This document shows, piece after piece, positions 8,062-16,214 of a DNA stretch of 58,225 bases. The first letter of the stretch is position 1; every line of letters starts with the position of its first letter. The position numbers and the translations under genes are program-made. The notes under the pieces were generated by a model. It was not told the DNA's origin and ran no database searches. It saw only the letters and a list, made by a program, of their open reading frames with translations. The stretch is from the NCBI RefSeq assembly GCF_014651115.1, contig NZ_BMWG01000032.1, positions 9,629 to 67,853 on the forward strand, written 5' to 3'. This DNA is from Streptomyces inusitatus. Its GTDB lineage: Bacteria > Actinomycetota > Actinomycetes > Streptomycetales > Streptomycetaceae.

Positions 8062-9080
8062 GGGGCCACTCCATTCATGGGAAGTCCCAGGGTCTCCGGC
8101 AGCCCCAGGGCGATGTTCATGCTCTGCACGGCACCGCCCGCGGTGCCCTTGGTGAGGTTGTCGATCGCGCTCACGGCGACGAGCCGCCACGCGCTCTCGT
8201 CCAGGGCTATCTGCACCTGGGCGGTGTTGGAGCCGAGTACGGCCGAGGTCGAGGGCCACCGTCCCGCGGGGAGCAGCCGGACGAACGGCTCGTCGGCGAA
8301 GGCCTTCTCATAGGCGGCGCGCACCTCGTGGACCCCCTCCCGCACCCGCGCCGAGCAGGTGGCGAGGATGCCCCGGGGCATCGGCGCGAGGGTCGGGGTG
8401 AAGGAGACGGTCACCGCCTCGCCCGCCGCCGCCGAGAGGTTCTGGACCAGCTCGGGGGTGTGCCGGTGGCCGCCGCCGACTCCGTACGGGCTCATCGAGC
8501 CCATCACCTCGGAGCCGATCAAATGGGGCTTGGCGGCGCGGCCCGCGCCCGATGTGCCGCTCGCGGCGACGATCACCGCCTCGGGTTCCAGCAGCCCGGC
8601 GGCGAACGCGGGGAAGAGCGCGAGCGTCACGGCGGTCGGGTAGCAGCCGGGCACGGCGATCCGGCGGGTTTCCCGCAAGGCCTCCCGGCAGCCGGGGAGT
8701 TCGGGGAGTCCGTACGGCCAGACGCCGGCGTGCGGCGAGCCGTAGAAGGTCTCCCACGCCGCCGGGTCCCGCAGCCGGAAGTCCGCGCCGCAGTCCACCA
8801 CCAGAGTGGAGTCGCCGAGCCGCCCGGCCAGCTCCGCCGACTGCCCGTGGGGCAGCGCGAGGAACACGACATCGTGCCCGGCCAGCGACTCGGCCGAGGT
8901 CTCCACGAGCAAGCGGTTGTGGAGGGCCCCCAGTTGGGGCTGCACCTCGCTCAGGGGGCGGCCCGCGCTGCTGTGGGCGGTCAGGGTGCCGATCTCCACC
9001 TCGGGGTGGGCCGCCAGCAGTCGCAGAATCTCACCCCCGGCGTAACCACTCGCGCCCGCAACAGCCACGCCGAAGGTCAT
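8058..9080 (-). CDS. argC: N-acetyl-gamma-glutamyl-phosphate reductase
   Basis: A 340-residue NADPH-dependent reductase, first gene of the leftward operon. Motifs: Rossmann GASGYAGGEILRLL at 10-23, the active-site cysteine in VPGCYPTAV (about Cys146), SGTSGAGRAA, and HRHTPELVQ with its conserved His. The ATG at 9080 is 64 bases from the iron box at 9145-9163 and no other gene intervenes, so the box sits where an operator for this operon is expected. No argR lies next to argD and no argG, argH or argF is nearby, so the encoded pathway stops at ornithine. Confidence 0.96.
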   Translation of the reverse strand: MTFGVAVAGASGYAGGEILRLLAAHPEVEIGTLTAHSSAGRPLSEVQPQLGALHNRLLVETSAESLAGHDVVFLALPHGQSAELAGRLGDSTLVVDCGADFRLRDPAAWETFYGSPHAGVWPYGLPELPGCREALRETRRIAVPGCYPTAVTLALFPAFAAGLLEPEAVIVAASGTSGAGRAAKPHLIGSEVMGSMSPYGVGGGHRHTPELVQNLSAAAGEAVTVSFTPTLAPMPRGILATCSARVREGVHEVRAAYEKAFADEPFVRLLPAGRWPSTSAVLGSNTAQVQIALDESAWRLVAVSAIDNLTKGTAGGAVQSMNIALGLPETLGLPMNGVAP

Positions 9081-9116
9081 CTCAGGAATCTTCTCTTTCG
9101 ATCGCTGGTGACACGC

Positions 9117-9129
9117 GGTGACCGTCACC
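9117..9129. repeat. Palindrome GGTGACcGTCACC in the argC leader
   Basis: A perfect 6+1+6 inverted repeat between the iron box and the argC start. It could be a second operator or a small leader hairpin. I know no regulator for it. Confidence 0.4.
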
Positions 9130-9144
9130 CCGCCCGACAGGAAC

Positions 9145-9163
9145 TTAGCTTAGCCTAACCTAA
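9145..9163 (-). promoter_or_regulatory. Iron box (DmdR/IdeR operator) of the arg-siderophore operon
   Basis: Read toward argC the site is TTAGGTTAGGCTAAGCTAA. It matches 17 of 19 positions of the actinobacterial iron box TTAGGTTAGGCTCACCTAA recognised by DtxR-family repressors (DmdR1 in Streptomyces, IdeR in mycobacteria), which bind with Fe2+. It is AT-rich against the surrounding 70+% GC. The next gene to the right points the same way, so only argC and genes beyond it can be its target. Repression in iron-replete cells is inferred from the family. Confidence 0.9.
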
Positions 9164-9307
9164 GGATTGATTTCTGAGGGTGCGGCGGAGCTGTGACCAT
9201 GGCGACCCTCCGCCCACCGGACCGCTGTTGGGGTGTGACCGAGATGTGCGCCAAGGGGGTAACGGGATGACCTCGCCCTTCCCGAACTGCCGCGGTGAAT
9301 CCGGTAT

Positions 9308-10282
9308 TTACCGCGACGGTTCTTCCGGTCGCCGTTGAGCGGCTGCGGTGAGCTGGGCGGCGAGGTCCTTGAGGGCCTGTCGCAGTTCGTCGGGGTGGTG
9401 GATGGTGAAGGGCCATTCCAGGGAGGCGAGCAGGTGTGCCATGCCGTCCAGCCGGTCTGCTCGTGCGTGCATGAGGACGCCGGCGGGCTGGGCGGTGAGG
9501 GTGACCGCTGATCGGGGCAGTCGGCGGGCGATCTCGTCGAGGGGGCCGTGGATCGTCACCTCGACCTGCCAGCGGTAGGGGCCCTGGGCCAGGGTGGAGG
9601 TCAGGTGGGCGACGGGATCGAAGCCGTCGGGTGCGGTGAAGCTGTCGGCTCGGGGGGCGACGGAGGCGATGCGGTCGATGCGGAAGGTCCGCAGGCTGTC
9701 GCGGAGGTGGTCGTGGCCGACGGCGTACCAGCGGCCGGTGTGGAAGACGACGCCGTAGGGGTCGATGTCGCGTTCGGTCTGCTCCTGCCGCCAGGACCGG
9801 TGGCTGATGCCGACGGTCGTGCTGGCGCGGGAGGCCTGGGCCAGGGCCAGCAGGACGCCGGTCCCGGGTGCCTGCCCGATCACGGCGTTGGCGGTGAACG
9901 AGAGGGCCTCCCGCATGGCGGCGAGCGGTTCGCGCGTGGCGTGCGGGAGCACCCGCTCGATCTTGGCCAGGGCGCCGGCGCTGGCCGGTGCGGCCGTGCT
10001 CATGCCCAGGCGTTCCGCGGCGAGCAGACCCAGGACGACGGCGAGGGCCTCGTCGTTGGTGAGGACCAGGGGTGGCATCCGGTAGCCGCGGGCCAGTCGG
10101 TAGCCGCCGTGGCGTCCGCGTTCGGCTTCCACGGGGATGCCCAGTTCCCGCAGGTGGGACATGTACCGGCGCACCGTGCGGACGTCGGTGTCCAGACGGT
10201 CCGCCAACTCTGCCCCGGTGAGTCGGGCGTGGGACTGGAGGAGTTCCAGCAGGGTCAGAACACGGGTGAGGGGATGCGACAT
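9308..10282 (-). CDS. YafY-family transcriptional regulator (HTH_11 + WYL)
   Basis: A 324-residue regulator with an N-terminal DeoR-like winged helix (about 5-65; RVLTLLELLQ, DVRTVRRYMSHLRELGIPV), a central WYL domain (about 140-215; FHTGRWYAVGHD), and a C-terminal WCX-like extension. WYL domains sense small ligands or nucleic acids. It is divergent from an alpha/beta hydrolase with 80 bp between the starts, the usual arrangement for a local regulator of that gene. The ATG at 10282 is the natural start. Its 3' end faces the iron-box promoter at a distance of about 145 bp, so it is not part of the siderophore operon. Confidence 0.9.
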   Translation of the reverse strand: MSHPLTRVLTLLELLQSHARLTGAELADRLDTDVRTVRRYMSHLRELGIPVEAERGRHGGYRLARGYRMPPLVLTNDEALAVVLGLLAAERLGMSTAAPASAGALAKIERVLPHATREPLAAMREALSFTANAVIGQAPGTGVLLALAQASRASTTVGISHRSWRQEQTERDIDPYGVVFHTGRWYAVGHDHLRDSLRTFRIDRIASVAPRADSFTAPDGFDPVAHLTSTLAQGPYRWQVEVTIHGPLDEIARRLPRSAVTLTAQPAGVLMHARADRLDGMAHLLASLEWPFTIHHPDELRQALKDLAAQLTAAAQRRPEEPSR

Positions 10283-10362
10283 GGATCACTCGGCATTTCA
10301 GGGCGGAAAATGTCCTGTATCAACTCTACGCTCCCGACAGCACCTCACATCAGGGAGATCGC

Positions 10363-11097
10363 ATGGCCACCTTCGTACTCGTTCCCGGCGCCTGGCTCGG
10401 CGCGTGGGCCTGGGAAGACACCGCCCGCACTCTGCGGGAGAACGGCCACACGGCGCTGCCGCTCACGCTGACAGGCCTGGCCGAGCGCGCAGGTCAGGGC
10501 GGACCCGAGACGGACCTGAACACGCACATCGCGGACATCGCCGGCTTCATCGAGGAGAACGGTCTGCGCGACGTCACGCTGGTCGCCCACAGCTACGCGG
10601 CTGCCCCGGTCACCGGGGCGGCCGGGCGTCTCGTCGACCGGCTGGAGCGCGTGATCTACGTGGACAGCGCCCCGTTCACCGCAGGCATGTGCATGCTCGA
10701 CCTCATGCCGCCGGAGGCGGCGGACCAGCTGAACCGGCAGGTCTCCGCCTCCGGCGACGGGTGGCGGCTGCCGATGCCGCCGTTCGAGGTCCTGGGTCTG
10801 TCCGGAAGCCTCGTCGGGCTCGGTGAGGGACAGCGGGACGCTCTGTGCTCGCGTGCCACCCCTCACCCGTTCGGCACCTACACCCAGCGCCTCGCCGGCC
10901 CGACCGAGCCCGGGGCCGGTGTGGACCGTGTCCTGATCACCTGTCATGACTTCATGGGCCTGCTGGATGCCGGGACACCGATGCTGGCGTATCTGAAGCA
11001 GCCGCCGTGGCGGCGCTTCGAACTGCCCACCGGGCACTGGCCGATGCTGTCCGCACCCACCGAACTCGCCGACATCCTCGACAAGGCCGTCTCCTGA
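10363..11097 (+). CDS. Alpha/beta hydrolase (esterase-like)
   Basis: A 244-residue single-domain alpha/beta hydrolase without signal peptide. The nucleophile elbow reads VAHSYAAAP, with Ser in AHSYA in place of the commoner GHSxG. A late Asp/His pair is suggested by DFMGL and GHWPM near the C-terminus. The N-terminus FVLVPGAWLGAWAW is the oxyanion-loop region typical of the EstX/plant salicylate-esterase-like clan. A ribosome site CAGGGAG precedes the ATG. It is divergent from the YafY regulator, which probably controls it. The substrate is unknown. Confidence 0.88.
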   Translation: MATFVLVPGAWLGAWAWEDTARTLRENGHTALPLTLTGLAERAGQGGPETDLNTHIADIAGFIEENGLRDVTLVAHSYAAAPVTGAAGRLVDRLERVIYVDSAPFTAGMCMLDLMPPEAADQLNRQVSASGDGWRLPMPPFEVLGLSGSLVGLGEGQRDALCSRATPHPFGTYTQRLAGPTEPGAGVDRVLITCHDFMGLLDAGTPMLAYLKQPPWRRFELPTGHWPMLSAPTELADILDKAVS

Positions 11098-11456
11098 CCG
11101 CGCTGGACGAGAGACGCGGCCCGATGCGTGACCACGAAAGCCTCCGCGGGCCGCAAGCCCACGCTCGGGCCCCGGCCGGCGCAGCAGGGGAGACGTCTCG
11201 GCATCACCGCCAACCACACTGAGGGGGCTCCGGGCGCGCGGCGGCCGGCCGCCGCCGGTGCGATCCGCGCGGCGGCGCTCCCCGGAGGATGTGCGTTCCG
11301 CATGCCCGAACGCTGCGCGCGAGCGTGCGGGAGGCATGCGTTCCGCATGTCCGGCCGTACACCGGAGTCATGACAGCGATGACTGTCAGGCCCCCCGACC
11401 GTTGTGAAAGCTTCCTCTCACCAGCACAACCGGAGCCGACCTGAGGGAGGTACGGG
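11098..11456. other. 359-bp intergenic region upstream of ramC
   Basis: No gene seen. It contains two direct copies of TGCGTTCCGCATG (11292-11304 and 11337-11349), a long imperfect inverted repeat around 11302-11340 bounded by GCATGCC and GGCATGC, and the TGACAG/CTGTCA inverted repeat at 11371-11388. The first repeats may be a terminator for the hydrolase gene. The last is placed like a regulator site for the ram promoter. Confidence 0.5.
11367..11388. promoter_or_regulatory. Candidate operator upstream of ramC
   Basis: TGACAG-cgatga-CTGTCA is a perfect 6+6 inverted repeat. It overlaps an inverted pair GTCAT/ATGAC and two near-direct 9-mers, TCATGACAG and CGATGACTG. It lies about 70 bp before the ramC GTG. 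The LuxR-family activator RamR (AmfR) is known to bind upstream of ramC in other streptomycetes, so this is a plausible site for it. That link is inference. Confidence 0.45.
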
Positions 11457-14102
11457 GTGAACCCGGAGTACGCCGCGTACTGTCAGGCGGACCGAGACTT
11501 CTACGACGCGCCGCACCGCGACCGGGGCGGTGTCGCCGCCGAGGAGTCGTTCTACGCCGCGGCCCGCACCCCGGCCCCCGAAGGCTGGGAGACCTCCCGC
11601 CGGGGCGACTGGCTCTCCCTCACCCCCAGCGGGCTCACCCTGCCCCAGCAGGGCTGGAAGATCCATGTGGCCGCCGCCCTCGACAACGCGGAATCGATTC
11701 TGCGCCGAGTGCTCGACCACTGCCTCCCCCGGCGGATCCCGCTCAAGTTCATCCCCGGCCCCGGCCTGCTCCTGCTGCGCAACGCCAAATACGCGGACCG
11801 CGCCGGCAGCGGCAAGTTCATCACGGTCTACCCGCACTCCGAGGAGATGTTCCCCGAGCTGTGCGCGGAGCTGACCGCCCTGCTGGAGGGCGAGCACGGC
11901 CCGTACATCCTCAGCGATCTGCGCTGCGGCGACGGACCGGTGCACGTACGGTACGGAGCCTTCGCCGCCCGCTACTGTCCCGGCCCGGACGGCCGGCTGG
12001 TCCCCGCCATCGCCGACCCGACGGGCGCCCTCGTACCCGATCCGCGCGGCCCCTCGCTGCGCATCCCCGACTGGGTGACGCCCCCCGAGATCCTCCGGCC
12101 CCATCTGGAGGCCCGGCAGGCCGTCGGCATGGACGGCATGCCCTACGAGATCCAGGGCGCGCTCCACTTCTCCAACGGCGGCGGCGTCTACCGGGCCCGC
12201 GACACCCGCACCGGGAAGACCGTCGTCCTCAAGGAGGCCCGGCCGCACGCCGGACTCGCCGCCGACGGGGCCGACGCGGTCGCCCGGCTGGAGCGCGAGC
12301 GCACCGCGCTGGAGAAGCTCGCCGGACTCGACTGCGTCCCCGCGGTGCTCGACCGATTCGAACTCGGCGGCCATCACTTCCTGGCGCTGGAGCATGTGCC
12401 CGGCACCACCCTCAACACCGTCTTCGCCCGCCGCTTCCCGCTCTCCTCCGCCGACCCGGACGCCGAGCGGCTCGCCGAGCACGCCGCCTGGGCGGCCGGC
12501 ATGCACACCAGGGTGGAGCGCGCGGTGAGCGCCGTCCACGAGCGCGGCATCGTCATCAGCGATCTCCACATGAGCAATGTCATGGTCTCCGAGGACGAGT
12601 CGCGGATCACGCTCCTGGACTTCGAGGCCGCCTTCCCGGCCGAGGAGAACCGCCGCCAGGTCGTCGCCAACCCCGCCTTCGTCGCCCCGCGCGACCACCG
12701 GGGGACCGACATCGACCGCTACGCCCTCGCCTGTCTGCGCCTCGCCCTGCTGCTCCCCCTGACCACCCTCCTCGCCATCGACCGGGGCGTCGCCGCCCGG
12801 CTGGCACGCGAGATCACCCGCGTCTTCCCGGTGACCGGGGAGGATCTCCGCCCCGCGGTGGCGGAGATCCTGCGCGAGCCCCGGTACGAGGACGCCGGGC
12901 CCGCCCGCACCGGAGCCCGGACCCGGGGCGCGGACCGCCAGGCCGCCGCACCGGAGCCGCCCGAGCCCGGACAGTGGCCCCTCAGCCGCGACTCCATGGC
13001 CCGCGCCATCACCGCCTCCCTCACCCCCGAGCGCGAGGACCGCTGCTTCCCCGGCGACATCGCCCAGTTCGCCTCCCCGGCCGGCGGCCAGTCCTTCGCC
13101 CACGGCGCGGCCGGAGTGCTCTACGCCCTCCACCGAACCGGCGCGCCCCCCTGCCCCGAAGCCGTCGAATGGCTCCTGGACAAGGTCAAGGAACCCGCGT
13201 CCGGCACCCCCGTCGGCTTCTACGACGGCCTCGCCGGGATCGCCTGGACCCTCGACCGCCTCGGCCACCGCGAGCAGGCCGCCGAGACCGCCCGCCTGAT
13301 CGCCCGCCAGCCGCTGGAGGGCCTCACCCCCGATCTGCACGGCGGCCACGCGGGCATCGCCCTCGCCCTCGACGACCTCGCCGGCTCCGCCACCGGAGCC
13401 GAGGCCACCGCCCTGCGCCGGGCCGCCGACCGCTGCACCGCCCTCGCCGCCCGCGCCCTGGCCTCCGGCCCGCCGTCCGCCCGCACCGGACTGCTGCACG
13501 GCGCGACCGGCCTCGCCCTCCTCTTCGTACGCCGCTACGAGAGGACCGGCGACCCGGCCCTCCTCGACCTCGCCGCCACCGCGCTCCGGCGCGATCTGGC
13601 CCGCTGCAAGCCCGGCCCGGACGGCGCGCTGATGGTCGTCGACGGCAAACGGCTGATGCCCTACCTCGGCGGCGGCAGCGCCGGGCTCGCCACAGTGCTC
13701 GACGACTATCTCGCCCACCGCCACGACGAGGCCTTCGAAGCCGCCCGCCGGCAGATCGAACCCGGTCTGCGCTCCGCCTTCTACGTCCAGCCCGGACTCT
13801 TCCGAGGGGTGGCCGGACTCATCCTCCATCTCGTCCGCACCCCCCTCGGCGACCCCGGCGAACGGCGGCGCGCCATCGACCGCCACACCGGACTCCTCGG
13901 CCGCCAGGCCACCCCGTACGCCGGTGAACTGGCCTTCCCCGGAGAGCAGCTCATGCGCCGGTCCATGGACCTGGCCACCGGCACCGCCGGATGTCTGCTC
14001 GCCCTCGGCAGCGTGCACCGGCCCGACCGGGCCGCCCTGCCGTTCCTCTCGCCCCGCGAGAGCCCCGAGACCCGGCCCCAGCCAGGGGCCGCGCACCAAT
14101 GA
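11457..14102 (+). CDS. ramC: Class III lanthipeptide synthetase RamC/AmfT-like (LanKC)
   Basis: An 881-residue three-domain enzyme. An N-terminal phospho-Ser/Thr lyase region (about 1-205) is followed by a kinase domain (about 215-480) and a LanC-like cyclase (about 515-870). The kinase shows a Gly-rich loop FSNGGGVYRA, VVLKEARP with the ATP lysine, the catalytic loop VISDLHMSNVMV, and LLDFEAAF in place of DFG. The cyclase shows repeated alpha-toroid glycine motifs (FAHGAAGVLYAL, YDGLAGIAWTL, LHGGHAGIALAL, GLFRGVAGLIL). It lacks the zinc-ligand Cys-His-Gly motifs of class I/II/IV enzymes, which assigns it to class III. It phosphorylates and dehydrates serines of the RamS peptide and closes rings. 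The GTG start follows AGGGAGG at 6 bases. Confidence 0.95.
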   Translation: MNPEYAAYCQADRDFYDAPHRDRGGVAAEESFYAAARTPAPEGWETSRRGDWLSLTPSGLTLPQQGWKIHVAAALDNAESILRRVLDHCLPRRIPLKFIPGPGLLLLRNAKYADRAGSGKFITVYPHSEEMFPELCAELTALLEGEHGPYILSDLRCGDGPVHVRYGAFAARYCPGPDGRLVPAIADPTGALVPDPRGPSLRIPDWVTPPEILRPHLEARQAVGMDGMPYEIQGALHFSNGGGVYRARDTRTGKTVVLKEARPHAGLAADGADAVARLERERTALEKLAGLDCVPAVLDRFELGGHHFLALEHVPGTTLNTVFARRFPLSSADPDAERLAEHAAWAAGMHTRVERAVSAVHERGIVISDLHMSNVMVSEDESRITLLDFEAAFPAEENRRQVVANPAFVAPRDHRGTDIDRYALACLRLALLLPLTTLLAIDRGVAARLAREITRVFPVTGEDLRPAVAEILREPRYEDAGPARTGARTRGADRQAAAPEPPEPGQWPLSRDSMARAITASLTPEREDRCFPGDIAQFASPAGGQSFAHGAAGVLYALHRTGAPPCPEAVEWLLDKVKEPASGTPVGFYDGLAGIAWTLDRLGHREQAAETARLIARQPLEGLTPDLHGGHAGIALALDDLAGSATGAEATALRRAADRCTALAARALASGPPSARTGLLHGATGLALLFVRRYERTGDPALLDLAATALRRDLARCKPGPDGALMVVDGKRLMPYLGGGSAGLATVLDDYLAHRHDEAFEAARRQIEPGLRSAFYVQPGLFRGVAGLILHLVRTPLGDPGERRRAIDRHTGLLGRQATPYAGELAFPGEQLMRRSMDLATGTAGCLLALGSVHRPDRAALPFLSPRESPETRPQPGAAHQ

Positions 14103-14131
14103 GAAATACGTCCCCACGAAAGGAATTCATC

Positions 14132-14263
14132 ATGGCTCTTCTCGACCTTCAGGCCCTGGAGACCCCCGCCGAGGACGCCTTCGGCGATGTGGAACACGGC
14201 AGCCAGGTCAGCCTGCTCGTCTGTGAGCACAGCTCGCTGAGCGTCGTTCTCTGCACCCCGTGA
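14132..14263 (+). CDS. ramS: SapB-type lanthipeptide precursor RamS/AmfS
   Basis: A 43-residue peptide, too short for many gene callers. The leader MALLDLQALETP matches the LLDLQ helix recognised by class III synthetases. The core begins near residue 22 and contains Ser24, Ser27, Cys31, Ser34, Ser35, Ser37 and Cys41. These are the same positions as the ring-forming and dehydrated residues of S. coelicolor RamS as I remember it. Mature SapB has two lanthionine rings (Ser24/Cys31 and Ser34/Cys41 equivalents) and dehydroalanines, and acts as a surfactant helping aerial hyphae to rise. Hydrophobic LLV and VVL stretches lie between the ring residues. The ribosome site is AAAGGA, 29 bases after ramC. 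Confidence 0.96.
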   Translation: MALLDLQALETPAEDAFGDVEHGSQVSLLVCEHSSLSVVLCTP

Positions 14264-14321
14264 CACCACGGCCGAGGGTCTGACCGGTGAACAACCGCAC
14301 CGCAGGGCCCCTCGGCCCACC

Positions 14322-14355
14322 GGCCGGCACCCGGGCGCTTCGCCCGGGGCCGGCC
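14322..14355 (+). terminator. Strong hairpin between ramS and ramA
   Basis: GGCCGGC and CCCGGGCG pair with CGCCCGGG and GCCGGCC around a CTT loop, giving a 15-bp stem with a single bulged A. No U tract follows. Placed just after the precursor gene, it could act as a partial terminator or as a 3' stabiliser that raises ramS mRNA over the transporter genes. Confidence 0.7.
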
Positions 14356-14390
14356 CCGCCGGCCCGCGCCCGGCCGATACCGGAAGGACC

Positions 14391-16214
14391 GTGAGTGTGA
14401 CGAGCAGTCGGCCCGTGGCGCAGTCCTCCCCGCCACAGGCGACGGTCCTCCGGCCGCCGGGCGCCGGGCGGCTCTCCCTCGCCGCCGTCGTCATCTGCTC
14501 CACCGGAGCGGCCCTCGCCGCCCTCGCCCTGCCCGCGGCCCTCGGCGCCGCCGTCGACGAACTCCTCGCGAGCGGCCGGATCCCCTGGACCGCGCTGCTG
14601 CTGTGCGCCGCGCTCACCGCCGCCGAAGTCGTCCTGGACGCGCTCGTCGCCCTCCTCGGCGGCACCACCACAGCGCATCTCACCGCCCGGCTGCGCACCG
14701 CGGTCATGGACCGCCTCGTCCGGGCCGAACCCCGCCGCGGCGGCGCGATCGCCCCCGGCGACCTCACCACCCGGCTCACCTCCAACGCCGCCGAGGCCGC
14801 CGCCGTCCCGGTCACCACCGCGAACGCCGCATCCGTGGTCCTGCTCCCGCTCGGCGGAGCCGTCGGACTGCTGCTCATCGACCCCTTCTCGGCCCTCGCG
14901 CTCCTTCTCGGCACCCCCGCCTTCATCCTGGTGCTGCGCGTCCTCGTCCGCCGCACCGCCGACGCCTCCGCCGACTACCAGCGCGAACAGGCCCTGATCG
15001 CCACCCGGCTGACCGAGACGCTCGACGGGATCGCCACCGTACGAGCGGCCCGCACCGCCGCCCGCGAACACGCCCGGATCGTCGAACCCCTCACCGCGCT
15101 CGCCGCCCACGGCCGCCGCACCTGGGACGTCCACGGCCGGGCCGTCGGCGCCAGTGCCGTGCTGCTGCCCCTGCTCACCGTCCTGGTGCTGGCCGTCGCC
15201 GGGCTGCGGATGTCCTCCGGCGCGATCAGCGTCGGCGATCTGTTCGCCGTCTCCCGCTACGCCGTGCTCTCCGTGGGCCTCGGCGCGCTCACCGGCGCGC
15301 TCGCCGCGATCTCCCGGGGCCGCACCGCGGCCCGCAGGCTGAGCCCGCTGCTCGACCTCCCGCCGGTGCCCCACCGCTCCCTCGCCCTGCCGCCCGGCGG
15401 CCCCGGCACGGTGGAGCTGTACGACGTCGACGTCGTACGGGACGGGCGGCCGGTGCTCCGCGCGGTCCGCCTCACCGTGCCCGGCGGCACCTCGATGGCG
15501 GTCGTCGGCCGCTCCGGCTCCGGCAAGTCCGAGCTGGCGGCCGTCGCGGGCCGGCTCACCGACCCCGACGCGGGGACCGTCACCCTGGACGGGGTACCGC
15601 TGGACGGCGTGGACCCGGTACGGCTCCGCGAGGAGATCGCCTTCGCCTTCGCCCGGCCCGCGCTGCTCGGCACCACCGTCGAGGACGCCATCGCCTTCGG
15701 CGCGCGCACCCCCTCCGCCGCCGAGGTCCGCGCGGCGGCCCGCGCCGCCCGCGCCGACGGCTTCGTCGCCCTGCTCCCGCTCGGATACCGCACCCCGCTG
15801 GAGCGCGCCCCGCTCTCCGGCGGCGAGTACCAGCGCCTCGGGCTCGCCCGCGCCTTCGCCCACGCCGGCCGGCTGCTGATCCTCGACGACGCCACCTCCA
15901 GCCTCGACACCGTGACCGAGGCCCACATCCAGCGCGCCCTCGCCGCCCGCGCGGGCGCCGGCACCCGGCTCGTCGTCGCCCACCGCGTCTCCTCCGCCGC
16001 CCGCGCCGACCGCGTGGTCTGGCTGGAGAACGGCTCCGTCCGCGCCGTCGGCCGCCACGACGACCTCTGGTCCGACCCCGCCTACCGCGCGGTCTTCACC
16101 GCCGAACCCGGCGCTCGCACCGAGCCGGAAGCAGGGGCCGCGCCGCGTGGCCCCGGCACCGCTGCTCGCGCCGGTGCCGCCGGTCCGGGCCGCCCGGACG
16201 GAGAGACGCCTTGA
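14391..16214 (+). CDS. ramA: RamA-like ABC transporter (TMD-NBD half-transporter)
   Basis: A 607-residue fused membrane/ATPase exporter subunit. Six transmembrane segments lie in about 25-330, with an NBD from about 345 on. The NBD shows Walker A VGRSGSGKSE, signature LSGGEYQRLGLARA, Walker B LLILDDATSSLD and switch VAHRVSS. It presumably pairs with RamB to export the mature SapB-like peptide. The GTG at 14391 is only 3 bases from GGAAGG. The in-frame GTG at 14397, with 9 bases of spacing, may be the real start. The 3' TGA is embedded in the TTGA start of ramB. Confidence 0.92.
   Translation: MSVTSSRPVAQSSPPQATVLRPPGAGRLSLAAVVICSTGAALAALALPAALGAAVDELLASGRIPWTALLLCAALTAAEVVLDALVALLGGTTTAHLTARLRTAVMDRLVRAEPRRGGAIAPGDLTTRLTSNAAEAAAVPVTTANAASVVLLPLGGAVGLLLIDPFSALALLLGTPAFILVLRVLVRRTADASADYQREQALIATRLTETLDGIATVRAARTAAREHARIVEPLTALAAHGRRTWDVHGRAVGASAVLLPLLTVLVLAVAGLRMSSGAISVGDLFAVSRYAVLSVGLGALTGALAAISRGRTAARRLSPLLDLPPVPHRSLALPPGGPGTVELYDVDVVRDGRPVLRAVRLTVPGGTSMAVVGRSGSGKSELAAVAGRLTDPDAGTVTLDGVPLDGVDPVRLREEIAFAFARPALLGTTVEDAIAFGARTPSAAEVRAAARAARADGFVALLPLGYRTPLERAPLSGGEYQRLGLARAFAHAGRLLILDDATSSLDTVTEAHIQRALAARAGAGTRLVVAHRVSSAARADRVVWLENGSVRAVGRHDDLWSDPAYRAVFTAEPGARTEPEAGAAPRGPGTAARAGAAGPGRPDGETP

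Noticed and set aside
4668..9080. Reading the arg genes simply as the ordinary arginine operon
   Set aside because: The usual argR is missing, siderophore genes follow directly, and an iron box lies in the promoter. A genome search is still needed to settle it.
11292..11349. Two TGCGTTCCGCATG copies as a CRISPR or attachment site
   Set aside because: Only two copies, no regular spacers, and no cas, integrase or phage genes nearby.
14264..14390. A second lanthipeptide precursor between ramS and ramA
   Set aside because: The gap is dominated by a hairpin and no short frame with a LLDLQ leader or Ser/Cys core is present.
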